Source of the DNA: Corynebacterium kalinowskii
GTDB lineage: Bacteria > Actinomycetota > Actinomycetes > Mycobacteriales > Mycobacteriaceae
Direction of reading: 5' to 3'
NCBI RefSeq assembly: GCF_009734385.1
Contig: NZ_CP046452.1
Span: forward strand, 1 to 64,000
DNA length: 64,000 nucleotides
Shown: positions 28,635 through 39,235 of the stretch, in pieces
Numbering within the stretch: position 1 is the stretch's first letter
Layout: each line of letters begins with the position of its first letter
The notes under the pieces: model-generated
What the model saw: the letters and a program-made list of their open reading frames with translations, nothing else
Database searches by the model: none
Told to the model about the DNA's origin: nothing
Translations under genes and position numbers: made by a program

Positions 28635-28869
28635 TTATCCCCAACACTCCATGCCACCACAGTTATCCCCAGGGTTTATCCACAGTGTGGATAACTACAA
28701 ACTTGTAATTTACGAAAATCCACATCGAACACACGAAGTTAACCTGCATTAAGTGGGAATTGTTAGAAAATGCGGGCGAGAGTGGATAACCATACACAGA
28801 GTTATCCACAGGGTGTGGATAATGTGAACAAGTGGAACATACACAAAAGCATCCCCAGCCTGTGGATAA
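28635..28869. other. Dense cluster of DnaA boxes outside oriC
   Basis: Between two gene 3' ends, 235 bases hold five perfect 9-mers TTATCCACA or TGTGGATAA (28676, 28686, 28802, 28814, 28861), one single mismatch (AGTGGATAA, 28781) and two TTATCCCCA (28635, 28663). Both orientations occur, with two close face-to-face pairs (28676/28686 and 28802/28814). This is more perfect boxes than I find between dnaA and dnaN. No gene lies here. A DnaA-titrating or origin-helper site is inferred. Confidence 0.85.
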
Positions 28870-28886
28870 CTAGGCTGGGGATGCTT
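28847..28886 (-). terminator. Terminator of the EcsC gene with a DnaA box in its loop
   Basis: A perfect 15-bp stem (28847-28861 with 28872-28886) has the 10-base loop GTGGATAACT, so the DnaA box TGTGGATAA spans stem tip and loop. On the minus strand it is followed by TTTTG, 28 bases after the EcsC stop. Confidence 0.85.
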
Positions 28887-28913
28887 ATTGGGGTGGAATG
28901 ACAACCAGGTGAT

Positions 28914-29720
28914 TTACAGTTCGTCGATGACTTCTCCTTCGAGGATTGGCATCGCCTCTTTTTCTCGCAGCACCTCGTCAAACTCGCCATTGAGATTTCG
29001 GATCAGTACGTCAATAAGTCGATTGCCCATGGGCCGAAAAGTGACGTAGGTGATGCCACCCGAAATCACGCCTCCGGCCAGGGGGACCATCTTAGTTACG
29101 GTCTTTTCTACGGTCTTCGTAGTAATCTTTTGCCCGATCGCCGCGCCGACTTTTTTCACCAGCGGATACCAGGTGGTTTTCATCAAACCTTGTGCGGCAA
29201 ACCGACGACCGACTTGTTCACTGATTTCTTGAGCCGTACGGGCAACCAAGGCCGCGGCCCCTGCCGCGCCAAACATCACTCCCAGATATCCAATGACGCG
29301 GATGCGTGCTTCTTCACTGAGTGAGTGCGACTGGGATGTGAAGAGATCGTCCTCGCCAAACAAGTAGGCGATTTGCTGGGCCATGCGTAAGGCAAAGGCG
29401 AAGTATTGCGCAACGTCGACACTTCCAGCGGGAATGGCTACAAGTGGGTTAGCGGGAAGACCGGAGGCGAAGGACAGGCCTGCGGTGGTTGAGGTGTTCT
29501 TGCGAACCAGCTTCTTAGCTTTTTCGCGTAAGTCTTCGAGCTCGAAGACGGCCTGCGGGCCTTTTTTCAGGATCTCATCAAGTCGCGGATGATCCTTGAA
29601 TTGCTCGCGAAGGAACTCCTCGCGATCAACCCTGACCAGAGGCAGCTTCGTAGCTGAACCAATCGTAGTCAGGGCTAGTCCATACAAATCAGCATTGGAA
29701 GGCTTGCTCACCGAGGTCAT
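28914..29720 (-). CDS. EcsC family protein
   Basis: The 268-residue protein resembles the EcsC family, whose role in Actinobacteria is unknown. It has a charged N-terminal part, then hydrophobic, Ala/Gly-rich stretches (GYLGVMFGAAGAAALVA, and MVPLAGGVISGGITYVTF) that may associate with the membrane. It is transcribed toward the DnaA-box cluster and has its own terminator. Confidence 0.8.
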   Translation of the reverse strand: MTSVSKPSNADLYGLALTTIGSATKLPLVRVDREEFLREQFKDHPRLDEILKKGPQAVFELEDLREKAKKLVRKNTSTTAGLSFASGLPANPLVAIPAGSVDVAQYFAFALRMAQQIAYLFGEDDLFTSQSHSLSEEARIRVIGYLGVMFGAAGAAALVARTAQEISEQVGRRFAAQGLMKTTWYPLVKKVGAAIGQKITTKTVEKTVTKMVPLAGGVISGGITYVTFRPMGNRLIDVLIRNLNGEFDEVLREKEAMPILEGEVIDEL

Positions 29721-29773
29721 GTCCCCAGAATAGCAATGTTGATTGAGCGCTCAGCGCCCGAAAAACTAACGAG

Positions 29774-30034
29774 TTAGCGCCATCCCATGGTCATCAGCAG
29801 ACCCATAATGAACAAGCCAAAACCGATACCGTAGTTCCATGGACCGAGCTCACGCATGAAGGAAATATCCTGGCCAGCTAGGTAGTTCACTACCAACCAC
29901 AGCAGCCCGGCGAGCATGAAGCCGAACATGATGATCTTGTACCACATTGGGGTGCCGGAGGAGCTGATCTTCACCGGCGTGCGGTTCGCAGCGCTTGTTG
30001 GGGTAGCGGTTTTAGTTACTTTTGCTTTCGGCAT
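29774..30034 (-). CDS. crgA: Cell division protein CrgA
   Basis: The 86-residue protein has a basic cytoplasmic N-terminus and two membrane helices (about 30-50 and 65-84), with [27 protein letters not shown] spacing between them as in CrgA. CrgA links FtsZ, FtsI and peptidoglycan synthesis at the septum. It lies next to pknB, its conserved position. Confidence 0.95.
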   Translation of the reverse strand: MPKAKVTKTATPTSAANRTPVKISSSGTPMWYKIIMFGFMLAGLLWLVVNYLAGQDISFMRELGPWNYGIGFGLFIMGLLMTMGWR

Positions 30035-30096
30035 GGTTCACCTTTGTAGTTAAGTTAATTGCATTTCATTGTGCCAGCTGGCACCCTAACCGGCAA

Positions 30097-32073
<1,977 letters not shown>

Positions 32074-32094
32074 TAGCCGATCCTCCTCCCTCAG

Positions 32095-33465
32095 TTAGTT
32101 GATGATTCCATTATTAATGAGCGTAGTCAGATTTGGGATATCCAAATCAATCGTCTCAGTTGGGAGCACTTCCTCCGGGACAGACACGCGTGGCTCCGTC
32201 TTGGCCGGTTTCGTTGGCTTGTCCTTGGTTTCCTTCGTCGACGTCTCCTTAGTGGTCGTCGGCTCAGACGTCGACGTTACGGTGGTCGGCTCCGGGGTGC
32301 TCGAGGTTGGGGTTGTCGTCTGCTTCGTCGTGGTCGTCTTCGAGCTTGTCGACGGCGCGGGGGCCACCTGCGTCACCGTAGTCGTCGCGGGTGCAGGTGC
32401 AGTGGTCGTCGGAATCGGTGCAGGCTCTGGATCTTCGCCACCGAGTAATGCCCACGCCCCGCCACCAGCCGCGAGTAGCAGGGCAATAATGCCCGTGGCA
32501 ATCCAGCCACCCTTGCCCTTCTTTTCTGGGGCAGCCTCCTCCAGCACCTCTGCTGGGGTGCGCACGGTGAGAACGGTCGTCTGCGCACTGGCCGGCGCCG
32601 GAACCTGCATCGGATGCGGGTTCGGGTCCTGTGGTTGCTGACCGAAGCGGACCTGCGAGATCGCCTCAGCGAACGCGCGACCGTCCGCAAAGCGGCTGCG
32701 GGCATCCTTACGCAAGGCGATGGCGATGAGCTCACGGGTCGGCGCCGAAATGTCAATGCCCAGTGGCGGCGCTGCATCGCGGATGTGGGAGATCGCCACA
32801 GAAACGGAAGAATCACCAGTGAAGGGACGTTGGCCGGACAGCAGCTCGTAGCCCACCACACCCAGCGAATACACATCGGAGGTGGCGGTGACATCGTGGC
32901 CCTGCGCCTGCTCCGGGGAGACATACTGCGCCGTGCCCACCACCATGCCGGTGCGGGTCAGCGGCACCGCTGCGGCAGCCTTGGCGATGCCAAAGTCCGT
33001 GATCTTCACCCGGTCCTCCGGGGTGATCATGATGTTGCCTGGCTTTATATCCCGGTGCACCAACCCCATGGAGTGGATGGTGGCTAAGCCGTGGGCAGCT
33101 TGTTCCAGGATGCCGAGCGCGCGATCCTCGGGGATGCGACCCTCTCGAGCAATCAGGTCAGCGAGGGATTCACCGCGCACAAACTCCATGACGATGAAGC
33201 AAAAATTCCGACCCCGGTCGTCCACCAGCTCGCGGTAATCGTAAGTAGCCACCACGTTTGGGTGCTGAATACTTTCAGCCGTGCGAGCCTCATTGCGGAA
33301 GCGGCTGAGGAACTCTTGGTTGTCCGAGAATTCGGGGCGCAGGACTTTGACGGCCACCTCGCGGCCGTTGCGGATGTCGTCGGCAAGCCACACGGTGGAC
33401 ATACCGCCGTGGCCGATCTCCCACTGCAACTTGTAATCGGGCCCGATGAGCGATTGAAGATCCAT
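32095..33465 (-). CDS. pknA: Serine/threonine protein kinase PknA
   Basis: The 456-residue kinase has HGGMSTVWLADD, VAVKVLRPEF, VHRDIKPGNIMI and ITDFGIAKA in its first 270 residues and one membrane helix (GIIALLLAAGGGAWALLGG near 335). Its outer tail is a long Thr/Ser/Pro-rich stretch with many TTT and PTS runs, and no PASTA repeats. It works with PknB in growth control and lies between pbpA and pknB. Confidence 0.96.
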   Translation of the reverse strand: MDLQSLIGPDYKLQWEIGHGGMSTVWLADDIRNGREVAVKVLRPEFSDNQEFLSRFRNEARTAESIQHPNVVATYDYRELVDDRGRNFCFIVMEFVRGESLADLIAREGRIPEDRALGILEQAAHGLATIHSMGLVHRDIKPGNIMITPEDRVKITDFGIAKAAAAVPLTRTGMVVGTAQYVSPEQAQGHDVTATSDVYSLGVVGYELLSGQRPFTGDSSVSVAISHIRDAAPPLGIDISAPTRELIAIALRKDARSRFADGRAFAEAISQVRFGQQPQDPNPHPMQVPAPASAQTTVLTVRTPAEVLEEAAPEKKGKGGWIATGIIALLLAAGGGAWALLGGEDPEPAPIPTTTAPAPATTTVTQVAPAPSTSSKTTTTKQTTTPTSSTPEPTTVTSTSEPTTTKETSTKETKDKPTKPAKTEPRVSVPEEVLPTETIDLDIPNLTTLINNGIIN

Positions 33466-33478
33466 GCTCTTCCTTTCC

Positions 33479-34909
33479 TTAGCGCGCGCTACGAAGCGCA
33501 GCGTCGATCACGGCGCGGCCGATTGGGGCTGCCACGGAACCACCGGTTGCGGCCTGGCCCCGGTCACCGCCGTTCTTCACAACGACGGCTACCGCGACAT
33601 CGGCATCCTTCGTTGGTCCGAAAGCGATGTACCACGCGTGTGGATTAGAGTTCCGGGAGTCCTCGCCGTGTTCCGCGGTACCCGTTTTGGAGGCAATGTC
33701 TGCCCCCGTTGCCCCCTGCGTCAAACGCTCGGAGCCCTTCATTAGCTCGGTCAGGGTCGCGGCCTGCTCGGCGGAAATAGCCTGGCCCAGTTCCTTCGGC
33801 TTCGTCTTCTTCAGGGAGCGCAGGTCGCTACCCAGGACCTCGGCAACCACGTGTGGTTCCATCCGCTTGCCGCCATTGGCTACGGTCGCGGCGACCACCG
33901 CGTTTTGCAGGACGGACATGGAGATGTCGCGCTGGCCGATCGCGGACTGGCCACGGGCAGCGGCATCGGAGAGGTCACCGATCGCGCCGGGGCTCATCGG
34001 CAGGCCAAGGTCGTAGGTGTCGCCCAGGCCAAAGTCCTTGGCGGCCTTGGTCATCGCCTCATCGCCCACGTTGATGCCCATCTCCACGAAGGCCGTGTTG
34101 CACGACTTGGCAAAGGCCTGGCGCAGCGTGGTGGAAGTACCGCCACAGGACTGACCACCATAGTTTTCCAGGGTGGTAGTGGTACCAGGGAGGGTGATGG
34201 ACGTGGCGCCGGTGACGGAGGAGTCGGCGTTGTAGCCGTTCGCTAGGCCCGCTGCGGTGGTGATCACCTTGAACGTGGAGCCAGGAGGCAGGGTCTCCTG
34301 GGTGGCGTGGTTCAGCATCGGGGCACCCTCTTGGGCTTGCAGCTGATCCCAGTTGTCCTCGATGGAGGCCGGATCATACGACGGGGTAGAAGCCATGGCC
34401 AGGATCTCGCCGGTCTTCGGGTTGAGGGCAACAACCGCGCCTTCATAACCGCGCTGGGTCAGTCCCTCATAGGCCACCTGCTGGACGGCCGGATTGATGG
34501 TGAGCTTGAGTGAGGCACCATTCTTTTCCTTGCCTGTGATGGTGTCCCACCAGCGGGAGGCAAACAGGGAAGGGTCGGTGCCATTGAGTACGCCGTTGTA
34601 GGAGGATTCCAGGCCCGAAGCGCCGTAGGTGTCACTGAGGTAGCCGAGGGTTGGGCCGTAGGCGGACACGTCGTTGGGGTACTGGCGGTGGTAGAAACCG
34701 TCCTCGCCTTGGACAGACTGCGCCAAGACCTGGCCACCGGCGGAGATCTGGCCGCGCGGCGTGGATTTCATCTCGTACAGGCCGCGGCGGTTCAGCTCGC
34801 TCTTGGCGTAAGCATCGTCTTTGAATACGTGGACGATGCTGAGGTTGACCAGCAGGGCGAGGATGATGAGGATCGCGAAGATCGCGGTGTTGCGGATCGA
34901 GCGGTTCAT
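33479..34909 (-). CDS. pbpA: Penicillin-binding protein A (transpeptidase)
   Basis: This 476-residue class B penicillin-binding protein crosslinks peptidoglycan. It has an N-terminal anchor helix (about 7-30), the serine motif PGSTFKVI, an SCN motif in KSCNTAFVEMG and the KTG motif ASKTGTAEHG. The start overlaps the rodA stop by one base, so rodA and pbpA are coupled, and they act as a pair. Confidence 0.96.
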   Translation of the reverse strand: MNRSIRNTAIFAILIILALLVNLSIVHVFKDDAYAKSELNRRGLYEMKSTPRGQISAGGQVLAQSVQGEDGFYHRQYPNDVSAYGPTLGYLSDTYGASGLESSYNGVLNGTDPSLFASRWWDTITGKEKNGASLKLTINPAVQQVAYEGLTQRGYEGAVVALNPKTGEILAMASTPSYDPASIEDNWDQLQAQEGAPMLNHATQETLPPGSTFKVITTAAGLANGYNADSSVTGATSITLPGTTTTLENYGGQSCGGTSTTLRQAFAKSCNTAFVEMGINVGDEAMTKAAKDFGLGDTYDLGLPMSPGAIGDLSDAAARGQSAIGQRDISMSVLQNAVVAATVANGGKRMEPHVVAEVLGSDLRSLKKTKPKELGQAISAEQAATLTELMKGSERLTQGATGADIASKTGTAEHGEDSRNSNPHAWYIAFGPTKDADVAVAVVVKNGGDRGQAATGGSVAAPIGRAVIDAALRSAR

Positions 34910-36267
34910 TAGTGCACCGCCTCGCTCAGTTGGGTATCGGTGCTGAGGGCCGGGGTGTTGGTACCACGGCCGAATGGGCGCTGCGCGGAATCGGAAATAC
35001 GCAGGATCAGTCCGAGCAGAATGTAGTTCGCCATCAGGGAGGAACCACCGGCGGACATGAATGGGGTAGTCAGGCCTGTCATCGGCATCATGGCGGAAAT
35101 GCCACCGGTGACCACGAAGATCTGAATCGCCAGCGTCAGGGAAAGGCCGGCTGCCACGAGCTTGCCGTAGGAGTCCTTGACCTTGAGCGCGGCGTTCATG
35201 CCACGGGAGATGAAAATCATGAACAGAGTCAAGACAGCCGCCAGGCCGACCAGACCGAGTTCTTCGCCGACGCTGGAGAGGATGAAGTCAGACCAGGCCA
35301 CCGGCACGATGTGCGGATAGCCCTGGCCCAAACCGGTTCCAGTGATTCCGCCCCAGGACATGCCGAACAGCGCTTGCGCGAGCTGGTAGCTGGTTTCGTA
35401 GTTGCCGATCGGGTCCTGGAAGTTGGCGAAGCGAGCCTGGATCTTGTCCGAAATTTGGTAGATGCCAAAGCCACCCACGGCCACAAGCACGACGCCAATG
35501 AGGAGCCAGGACACCCGGTTGGTGGCCAGGTAAAGCATGCCGAGGACCGTCGCAAAGAGCAGCAGCGCCGGGCCAAAGTCATTTTCGCCGGCCATGATGA
35601 CCAGGGCGATCGCCCACACGAGCAGGATTGGGGCGAGGTCACGTAGACGCGGGAAGTCCATTCCGAAAATGCGGTAGCCCGCGACGGTGAAAAGCGCACG
35701 CTTGTTCACAAGCAGCTGGGCGAAAAACAGCAGGAGGAGGATCTTGGAAAACTCACCGGGCTGAATAGAAAACGGACCGATGGTGAGCCAGATTTTGGCA
35801 TCGGCGGCCGTGTCCGGTTGAATCGGCCAGACCATCGGCAGCGCCAGCAGGATCAGGCCGATCAAGCCGAGCAAATAGGAATACCGGCTGAGCACCTTGT
35901 GGTCGCGCACGAACACCAGCACCAACACCATGAGGACGACGCCGACTAGGGTCCACATCACCTGGCGGGTGGCCATGGAGTTTTCGAGCGCGGAGTCCAG
36001 GCGGTAAATCATGATCAGCCCCAGGCCGTTGAGCAGCGCTGCGACAGGCAGCATGACTTGGTCGGCGTAGGGCGCGAGGAAGCAGAGGGCCAGGTGGGCG
36101 ATGGTGAACACGCCGATGAAGCCACCGACGATATAGATGACTTCGAGGGTCAGCGCGTTGCCGAGCGCGACCTCCAGGTTGACCATTGCAACGCCGATGA
36201 TGACGGCCGCGAGAATCAACAGTCCGAATTCCTTGCGCCTCAGCGCGAATCGTTCAAACACACTCAC
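34909..36267 (-). CDS. rodA: RodA/FtsW family peptidoglycan glycosyltransferase
   Basis: The 452-residue protein has about 10-12 membrane helices of the SEDS family, which polymerises lipid II; the partner is the PbpA encoded next. Typical parts are QPGEFSKILLLLFFAQLL and GQGYPHIVPVAWSDFI with EELG after it. I chose GTG 36267, which overlaps the pstP stop as GTGA; an upstream in-frame ATG at 36354 would lie inside pstP. Confidence 0.95.
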   Translation of the reverse strand: MSVFERFALRRKEFGLLILAAVIIGVAMVNLEVALGNALTLEVIYIVGGFIGVFTIAHLALCFLAPYADQVMLPVAALLNGLGLIMIYRLDSALENSMATRQVMWTLVGVVLMVLVLVFVRDHKVLSRYSYLLGLIGLILLALPMVWPIQPDTAADAKIWLTIGPFSIQPGEFSKILLLLFFAQLLVNKRALFTVAGYRIFGMDFPRLRDLAPILLVWAIALVIMAGENDFGPALLLFATVLGMLYLATNRVSWLLIGVVLVAVGGFGIYQISDKIQARFANFQDPIGNYETSYQLAQALFGMSWGGITGTGLGQGYPHIVPVAWSDFILSSVGEELGLVGLAAVLTLFMIFISRGMNAALKVKDSYGKLVAAGLSLTLAIQIFVVTGGISAMMPMTGLTTPFMSAGGSSLMANYILLGLILRISDSAQRPFGRGTNTPALSTDTQLSEAVH

Positions 36268-37583
36268 TTGGCAACCTCCCGGCAGTTCACGCCAGGGGAG
36301 TTCAGGTCTCCGGCCTGGGTTTGGTCGGGCTGTCCCCCCTCTCGCTTCACGCACGCAGGGAGGATCTGCTCAGACAAGCGGGTGACCTGCTGCATGACCT
36401 CGTCGTAGCTTCCTGAAGGCAGGGTGGCCACCGAGTTACGGGCATCAGGCTTGAGGTCGTTGAGGGTGAATGGGGTGCAGGATGTATCGCCCTTATCGAC
36501 GACCATGAGCTTGCCATCCTTATCCAGGCACGCCGCTTGGTACACCTCGTACAGTGGCTTCCCGAACACGTCCGTGTGGAAGCCCTGTTTGATGACCACG
36601 GCGTCATTGTCGGTCGCGACGAAGAAGTTGTCGTCCCGCATGGTCTTGGCATAAAACCCAAGCCCGGCGAGCAGTCCGACGATTATCAGCGTGATTACTA
36701 GACCGACCCACGGCCGCCGCTTCTTGGTGTTGGCCGCTGCGGGGATTTCGATGGGTTGGCGGGACTGGTCTGCCATGGCGGCGGCGCGCCCTGCAGAGGT
36801 GTCTGGCCTGGGATTTTCTGGCTCGCCGATGTTGATCGCGCCTGCCGTCATCGGCAGCTCGGGAGCGGCGCCGTCACCCTCCACCACGTCCGCGATGACG
36901 ATGGTGACATTGTCCGGGCCGCCGGAGCGCAGTGCGAGCTCGATGAGCCTGATGGCCGCGTCCTTCGGGCTGCCCTTGCCCAGTTCGTTCTGGATGGTGT
37001 CAAAAGTGACTGGGTCAGAGAGGCCGTCTGAGCAGAGCAGCAAACGATCGCCGACCTGGGCGTCGAGGTACTGCAAGGTGGGCTCAACTGGCTGGCCGGT
37101 GTAGGCCTTGAGGATCAGGGAGCGCTGCGGGTGGGTGGACACATCTTCCGCGTCCAGCTCGCCTTCGTCGACCAGGGACTGCACGTAGGTGTCGTCGCGG
37201 GTGATCCGCTCCAACTTGCCGTCGCGCAGGCGGTAGCCCCGGGAATCGCCGACGTGGAGGAGGCCGAACTGGGTGCCGTCGAAAAGCAAAGTGGTGCAGG
37301 TGGTGCCCATGCCCGCAGTCTCGGGGCGCTGTTCGATCTCGGCGGCGATGGCTGCATTGGCATCGTCAGCGATGGTGCCGAGCAGGGCGAGCAGGTCATT
37401 GTCTGCGGCGTCTGCGTCGAGGACACGCAGGTGGTCGATCATGATCTGGGAGGCGACTTCACCGGCTGCGTGGCCGCCCATGCCGTCGGCAAGCGCGAGC
37501 AGGCGCGGGCCTGCGTAGGCGGAGTCTTCGTTGTTGCCGCGGACGAGGCCGCGGTCGGAGGCGACGGTGAAGTTGAGTTTCAT
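36264..37583 (-). CDS. pstP: PP2C-type serine/threonine phosphatase PstP
   Basis: This 439-residue phosphatase reverses PknA/PknB phosphorylation. The metal-dependent PP2C domain (about 1-235) shows NEDSAYAG, ALADGMGGHAAGEVAS, HVGDSRGYRLRDG, LCSDGLSDPV and GGPDNVTIVIAD. A linker and a membrane helix (WVGLVITLIIVGLLAGLGFYA near 295) lead to an outer domain of about 120 residues with cysteines. It follows fhaB directly with no gap. Confidence 0.96.
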   Translation of the reverse strand: MKLNFTVASDRGLVRGNNEDSAYAGPRLLALADGMGGHAAGEVASQIMIDHLRVLDADAADNDLLALLGTIADDANAAIAAEIEQRPETAGMGTTCTTLLFDGTQFGLLHVGDSRGYRLRDGKLERITRDDTYVQSLVDEGELDAEDVSTHPQRSLILKAYTGQPVEPTLQYLDAQVGDRLLLCSDGLSDPVTFDTIQNELGKGSPKDAAIRLIELALRSGGPDNVTIVIADVVEGDGAAPELPMTAGAINIGEPENPRPDTSAGRAAAMADQSRQPIEIPAAANTKKRRPWVGLVITLIIVGLLAGLGFYAKTMRDDNFFVATDNDAVVIKQGFHTDVFGKPLYEVYQAACLDKDGKLMVVDKGDTSCTPFTLNDLKPDARNSVATLPSGSYDEVMQQVTRLSEQILPACVKREGGQPDQTQAGDLNSPGVNCREVAK

Positions 37584-38039
37584 TTAGGGCTCCAACCTGA
37601 CGGTGGTCCGTCCAATTTTGATGTCGCTGCCTACCTGGACTTTTTCGGGCTGCTCGATGCGCATGCCCATGACATAAGTACCGTTGCGGGACGCAAGATC
37701 CTCAATGTACCAATCGCTGCCCCGTTTGAACAGGCGCGAGTGACGGCCGGAAGCATAGTCATCCCCGACCACGAAGTCGGCGTCCTGACTGCGGCCGAGC
37801 GTGAGCTCCTGCAGGGTGGAAATGTCCATGTGGGAGCCGGTGAGGGGACCGTCGATCACCTTCAGGAGGCGGACACTGCCCTTAGCCCCCAGTTTTGGCA
37901 GGCTTGGCCGATTTTGCACCACTGCCGGGCCGGCCGCTGCGCCGAGGTCCTTGCGGAGAACACGGACGATGCTGAGGATGAACAGCCACATCAAGGCGAG
38001 CAGTCCGATGCGGAATATGAGCAAAATTCCAAGATCCAT
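37584..38039 (-). CDS. fhaB: FHA-domain protein FhaB (FipA)
   Basis: The 151-residue protein has an N-terminal membrane helix (about 4-28) and a C-terminal FHA domain with LGRSQDADFVV, SGRHSRLF and SRNGTYVMG. FHA domains bind phosphothreonine, here on division proteins phosphorylated by the PknA and PknB of the same cluster. Confidence 0.95.
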   Translation of the reverse strand: MDLGILLIFRIGLLALMWLFILSIVRVLRKDLGAAAGPAVVQNRPSLPKLGAKGSVRLLKVIDGPLTGSHMDISTLQELTLGRSQDADFVVGDDYASGRHSRLFKRGSDWYIEDLASRNGTYVMGMRIEQPEKVQVGSDIKIGRTTVRLEP

Positions 38040-38042
38040 GCG

Positions 38043-38735
38043 CTATCCCTTCGTGATCCGTACTTCGATGCGCGAGTGGCCCACCGAAATCACGTCGCCG
38101 TCCGCCAGCATCCAGTTGTCCACGGGCATGTCGTTGACGGTGGTGCCGTTGGTGCTTTGCAGGTCTGTGAGCACGGCGTCCTCGCCGTTCCAGGTGATCT
38201 CGACGTGCTCGCGACTCACGCCGGTGTCCGGAAGGCGCAGGTCGGCATCCTGACCACGGCCGATGATGTTGGAGCCCTCTTTGAGGGCGTAGGTGCGGCT
38301 CGAGCCGTCCTGAAGCAGCAGGTTGAGATGCTTGGGTTGCTTATCGACGTCCATGTCTTCCTCTATCTTGTTCTCAACCTTCATCTGACCGGTCTTCAAA
38401 GACTCATTCGCCTGGATTTTGACGGAGACTTCGCCGGCGGCAGTCCAACCTTGGTTGCGGATGTGGCGGGTCATGAGATCCGCGAGGCCTTCTTCAAGGC
38501 GGGGGTGTTGCTCTTTGAGATTCTTGGCATCCTGTTCGGACACGCTGACCGTGTATTCATTCGGAGCTTCGATATAGCCCTCATAAGTATGGACACGGTA
38601 GTCTTCGGCCTGCTGCTTGAGCGCCTCTTCGATCTCGGCGGGCACGACGTTCCCACCAAAGACGCGGGCTAACCCATTATCGAGGCCACGCTGCATTGCG
38701 GAGTCAAGCTTGGCAAACCTATCCATCAATCCCAC
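38043..38735 (-). CDS. fhaA: FHA-domain protein FhaA
   Basis: The 230-residue protein has an N-terminal DUF3662 domain (about 1-120) and a C-terminal FHA domain (IIGRGQDADLRL, SREHVEI, STNGTTVND). FhaA is a substrate of PknB and binds phosphorylated partners in cell-wall synthesis. I chose GTG 38735 (MGLMDRF), which has GGAGG seven bases ahead; ATG at 38726 and the longer open frame from 38810 are less likely. It starts the kinase/division operon. Confidence 0.94.
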   Translation of the reverse strand: MGLMDRFAKLDSAMQRGLDNGLARVFGGNVVPAEIEEALKQQAEDYRVHTYEGYIEAPNEYTVSVSEQDAKNLKEQHPRLEEGLADLMTRHIRNQGWTAAGEVSVKIQANESLKTGQMKVENKIEEDMDVDKQPKHLNLLLQDGSSRTYALKEGSNIIGRGQDADLRLPDTGVSREHVEITWNGEDAVLTDLQSTNGTTVNDMPVDNWMLADGDVISVGHSRIEVRITKG

Positions 38736-38889
38736 GAGCACACCTCCTTCCTTTAGGTTTAACGTGTCTAGTATAGGGGCTGTAGGTTTTCCTTCCCTGT
38801 TTAACCGCATCTACCAGCGGATTTGCTGTTTTCTGGGGGATGCATGCTAGATTAGGTGAGTCGCAAACGACAGTTGTTTGTTGTCACTC

Positions 38890-38972
38890 GGGCGAGTGGC
38901 GGAATGGCAGACGCGCTGGCTTCAGGTGCCAGTGTCCGCAAGGACGTGGGGGTTCAAGTCCCCCTTCGCCCA
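38890..38972 (+). tRNA. tRNA-Leu (CAG)
   Basis: The 83-base sequence forms acceptor GGGCGAG / TTCGCCC, a long variable arm (GTGTCCGCAAGGACGT region) typical of leucine tRNAs, and anticodon CAG in the loop TTCAGGT. It marks the end of the core region; accessory DNA starts about 140 bases later. Confidence 0.96.
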
Positions 38973-38999
38973 CAGTGAGCGGTTCACGAACCGCAAGGG

Positions 39000-39046
39000 C
39001 CGGAGATCACAAACTCGAAAGAGGTAGTGACCTCCGGTTTCTTTTG
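39000..39046 (+). terminator. Terminator after tRNA-Leu
   Basis: CCGGAG-A-TCAC pairs with GTGA-C-CTCCGG, followed by TTTCTTTTGTTTT. Confidence 0.85.
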
Positions 39047-39111
39047 TTTTCGTGTTCGCGGGGGTTGTGGAGTGACGGTGTGGGGATTGCGGATGCAAGT
39101 CCCACTATGGG

Positions 39112-39134
39112 CGCCTGAAGTTTGCAACAGCACC
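39112..39134. repeat. End remnant of an IS6-family element
   Basis: These 23 bases are the exact reverse complement of the left end of the IS6 copy at 40935 (ending TTTGCAACAGCACC). Similarity stops left of 39112. The remnant faces the intact copy as an inverted end, so the HEAT/MerR segment between them is framed by two IS6 ends. Confidence 0.8.
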
Positions 39135-39185
39135 CTTAGCAGTGAGTATCTACTGAACTGGCTGTTTCACCTCCCAGCTGATGGG

Positions 39186-39206
39186 TTGACATTGTCACAA
39201 TGACAA
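39186..39206 (+). promoter_or_regulatory. Candidate promoter and MerR operator
   Basis: A -35-like TTGACA (39186-39191) overlaps the dyads CATTGT-C-ACAATG and TTGTCA-N3-TGACAA, 30 bases upstream of the HEAT gene's ribosome site. MerR regulators bind such dyads between -35 and -10 of their own operon, and the second gene here is a MerR protein. No clean -10 is visible. Confidence 0.5.
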
Positions 39207-39235
39207 GGTGTTGAGTGGGATGAGGAGGTATAGTA

